Shown here one piece after another: positions 6,749 to 8,472 of a DNA stretch of 8,472 nt (the stretch's first letter is position 1; each line of letters starts with the position of its first letter). The stretch is from assembly GCA_946631805.1 (NCBI GenBank), contig CAMPAJ010000062.1, positions 1 to 8,472 of the forward strand, written 5' to 3'. A program made the position numbers and the translations under genes. A model generated the notes under the pieces. It did no database searches. It was not told the DNA's origin and worked only from the letters and a program-made list of their open reading frames with translations. This stretch comes from an uncultured Eggerthellaceae bacterium. Its GTDB lineage: Bacteria > Actinomycetota > Coriobacteriia > Coriobacteriales > Eggerthellaceae.

Positions 6749-8061
6749 GTGCGGTAATCTCCGTTAATCGTTACGTACTCGTGCGAAAAGTCGCACGTCC
6801 AAATGGTCGTCGATGAGTTTCCTGCGCCCAAATCGATGTCCAGATCGATTTCCGGGCGCTCGAATCGTCGTAGGGCCTCGTCTTCGTCAAAGGGAACGGG
6901 AAGCCCCTTGCGCAATACGGGGATGCCCATGATGTCGATGTCGACATCCTCCTGCGCGAAATCGGCACCCGAGCGGCCGGCCGCCGCGGCAATGCGGCCC
7001 CAGTTTGCGTCATGCCCGTAAATAGCGGTCTTGACGAGGGGCGAATTGGCAATGGTGCGCGCCACCGCATCGGCTTGCTCATCGGTCTGCGCGCCTGCGA
7101 CGTTGACCGTGACGAGGCGCGTCGCGCCCTCGCCGTCGGAAGCCATCTTGCGGGCGAGCGTTTGGCATACCGCCATCAGGGCCCGCTCGAACAGGTCGAA
7201 TGCCGGCGTACCGGGCTCAATCGGATCGCCGCCGCGCGCTGCGGCGCCGCTCGCGAACGCGTAGCAGCTATCGTTGGTCGATGTATCGGAATCGACCGTC
7301 ACCTTGTTGAAACTGGAATTGACGACCTTCACGAGCGCATCATGCAGCACGTTTGGAAGCACGGGGGCATCGGTCGTTATGCAGGCAATCATGGTTGCCA
7401 TGTTGGGCATTATCATGCCCGAGCCCTTGCACATGCCGCCCACCGTGAAAACGCTGGAAGGATAGCCCACTTCATCGCCCGAAAACGAGTACGCGCATTC
7501 TTTTGGCACCGTATCGGTCGTCATGATTGCCTGGGCCGCCTCCGCCCCGCCGTCGGGGCGCAGCGCCTCGAACGCTTTAGGGACCCCCGAGCGGAACGTG
7601 TCGAGGTTCACGTGCACGCCGATCACGCCCGTCGACGCGACCATAACTTCTTTTGACGGACAGCCGACCACGTCGCCGACGATATCGCAAATGCATTCGG
7701 CGGCTTGGATTCCCTTGCTCCCCGTGGCGGCGTTAGCCACCCCGGAATTAACTACCAGCGCTCGCGCCGTTCCGTACGAAACGCCGTCCAGATGCTCGCG
7801 CGACACGCTCACGGGCGCCGCGCAGAACACGTTTTTCGTAAACGTGGCGGCGCAAGCGCACGGTTCGTCGGCCACGAGAAGCGCTAAATCCCGACGCTGA
7901 GGGTTGGCCCGAAAACCGGCATGTATGCCAATGGCCGAAAAGCCCTGCGCGCTCGAGGCACCGCCGCCCTCGACGACGTTCAAGCCCTCAAGGTCGCTCG
8001 CGCCTCCCGCAAGCGCGAGCGGAGCGTATTCTTGCGTGCCGTCTCCTTGTGCAGCAGTCAT
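6745..8061 (-). CDS. argJ: Glutamate N-acetyltransferase (ornithine acetyltransferase)
   Basis: Moves the acetyl group from N-acetylornithine to glutamate, giving ornithine and regenerating N-acetylglutamate; some members also use acetyl-CoA. The 438-residue precursor self-cleaves into two chains. The cleavage motif is intact: KGSGMIMPNMATM (212-224), with cleavage expected between Ala222 and nucleophile Thr223. STGVIG (143-148), SDGEGATR (308-315), GHDANWGR (349-356) and the C-terminal HEYVTINGDYRT also match the family. Recognisable homology begins near residue 38, so about 35 Gly/Ala-rich residues form an unusual N-terminal extension. GAGGAG sits 5 nt before the ATG at 8061, supporting the long start. 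It lies 13 bp after argC and overlaps argB by 4 bp, implying translational coupling. Whether it is mono- or bifunctional cannot be read from the sequence. Confidence 0.97.
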   Translation of the reverse strand: MTAAQGDGTQEYAPLALAGGASDLEGLNVVEGGGASSAQGFSAIGIHAGFRANPQRRDLALLVADEPCACAATFTKNVFCAAPVSVSREHLDGVSYGTARALVVNSGVANAATGSKGIQAAECICDIVGDVVGCPSKEVMVASTGVIGVHVNLDTFRSGVPKAFEALRPDGGAEAAQAIMTTDTVPKECAYSFSGDEVGYPSSVFTVGGMCKGSGMIMPNMATMIACITTDAPVLPNVLHDALVKVVNSSFNKVTVDSDTSTNDSCYAFASGAAARGGDPIEPGTPAFDLFERALMAVCQTLARKMASDGEGATRLVTVNVAGAQTDEQADAVARTIANSPLVKTAIYGHDANWGRIAAAAGRSGADFAQEDVDIDIMGIPVLRKGLPVPFDEDEALRRFERPEIDLDIDLGAGNSSTTIWTCDFSHEYVTINGDYRT

Positions 8062-8074
8062 GAAAACTCCTCAC

Positions 8075-8472
8075 CTACATCGGAGAGGCCACGGCTGCAA
8101 GGCCCGTGGTCTCCGGGAGTCCGCACACGATATTGGCGCACTGCACCGCCTGGCCAGCTGCGCCCTTGCCGATGTTGTCGATCGCGCCCGTGGCGACGAT
8201 TACGTGCGCGTGGTCGTTGAGCACGGCGGCAACATGGGCTCGATTCGTGCCTGCGACCGACGACGTCTTGGGCTGCTTGCCGCCCGTCAGCACGCTCACA
8301 AATGGGCTGTCGGCATAAAAATCCTCATACAGTTTGTCAAGCTCCGCCTGCGTCGTTGCAACGTCGCCCAAGGGGATGGTGACCGTCGAAAGCAAGCCTC
8401 GATCCAGAGGGGCCAGATGCGGCGTGAACACCAATCTGCCGGGTATATCGAGTATTTGCTCGATTTCGGGCG
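8075..8472 (-). CDS. argC: N-acetyl-gamma-glutamyl-phosphate reductase, 5'-truncated by window
   Basis: NADPH-dependent reductase that converts N-acetylglutamyl phosphate to the semialdehyde, the third arginine step. Only the C-terminal 131 residues are present. The reading frame is open to the right edge and begins there with PEIEQIL, so the TTG at 8434 is internal, not a start. FTPHLAPLDRG, followed later by FYADSPFV and then DNIGKGAAGQAVQ, are typical ArgC C-terminal segments. The catalytic cysteine and the nucleotide-binding domain lie outside the window. It is the first visible gene of the argCJBDG group, and any promoter or ArgR operator for the operon would be upstream, out of view. 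Confidence 0.95.
   Translation of the reverse strand, partial: PEIEQILDIPGRLVFTPHLAPLDRGLLSTVTIPLGDVATTQAELDKLYEDFYADSPFVSVLTGGKQPKTSSVAGTNRAHVAAVLNDHAHVIVATGAIDNIGKGAAGQAVQCANIVCGLPETTGLAAVASPM

Noticed and set aside
5843..6757. A 304-codon open frame on the plus strand opposite argB
   Set aside because: Mirror frame of argB with no motif or independent support.
8075..8434. A complete small gene starting at the TTG at 8434
   Set aside because: The frame stays open to the window edge and the residues before the TTG (PEIEQIL) match ArgC, so it is the 3' part of argC.

Overview
The window is a block of arginine-biosynthesis genes, all on the minus strand, followed by the first part of a cell-wall synthase gene. 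Reading in the direction of transcription (right to left): argC (5' end cut by the window edge), argJ, argB, argD, argG, a 315-bp gap rich in secondary structure, argH, then a class A penicillin-binding protein gene that runs off the left edge. No tRNA, rRNA, CRISPR array, insertion sequence or phage gene was seen. The sequence is GC-rich with intact, ordinary coding. The high GC, the argCJBD order and the protein flavour suggest an actinobacterial gut or oral anaerobe, perhaps Coriobacteriia/Eggerthellales. That placement is inference from memory, not a database result.

Right part (about 4335-8472): argC and argJ are separated by 13 bp, argJ and argB overlap by 4 bp (ATGA), argB and argD are 90 bp apart, and argD and argG are 131 bp apart. 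ArgJ, ArgB, ArgC and ArgD together convert glutamate to ornithine by the acetyl-recycling route. ArgG then joins citrulline to aspartate. A strong hairpin followed by a T-rich run just after argG looks like an intrinsic terminator, so argC-argG is probably one transcription unit that ends there.

Middle (2805-3119): this gap holds the argG terminator, a 163-bp nested inverted repeat (10-bp outer arms, 24-bp inner arms with one mismatch), an AT-rich patch that may be the argH promoter or an ArgR-type site, and a perfect 10-bp-arm palindrome just upstream of the argH ribosome-binding site. This is the least ordinary part of the window.

Left part (1-2804): argH encodes argininosuccinate lyase, the last arginine step. 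Only 19 bp later the class A PBP gene starts, so the two are probably cotranscribed. argF (ornithine carbamoyltransferase) and argR are absent from this otherwise nearly full pathway and must lie elsewhere if the route is complete. I did not find a clearly new biological system; the best leads are the structured argG-argH gap and the argH-PBP linkage.
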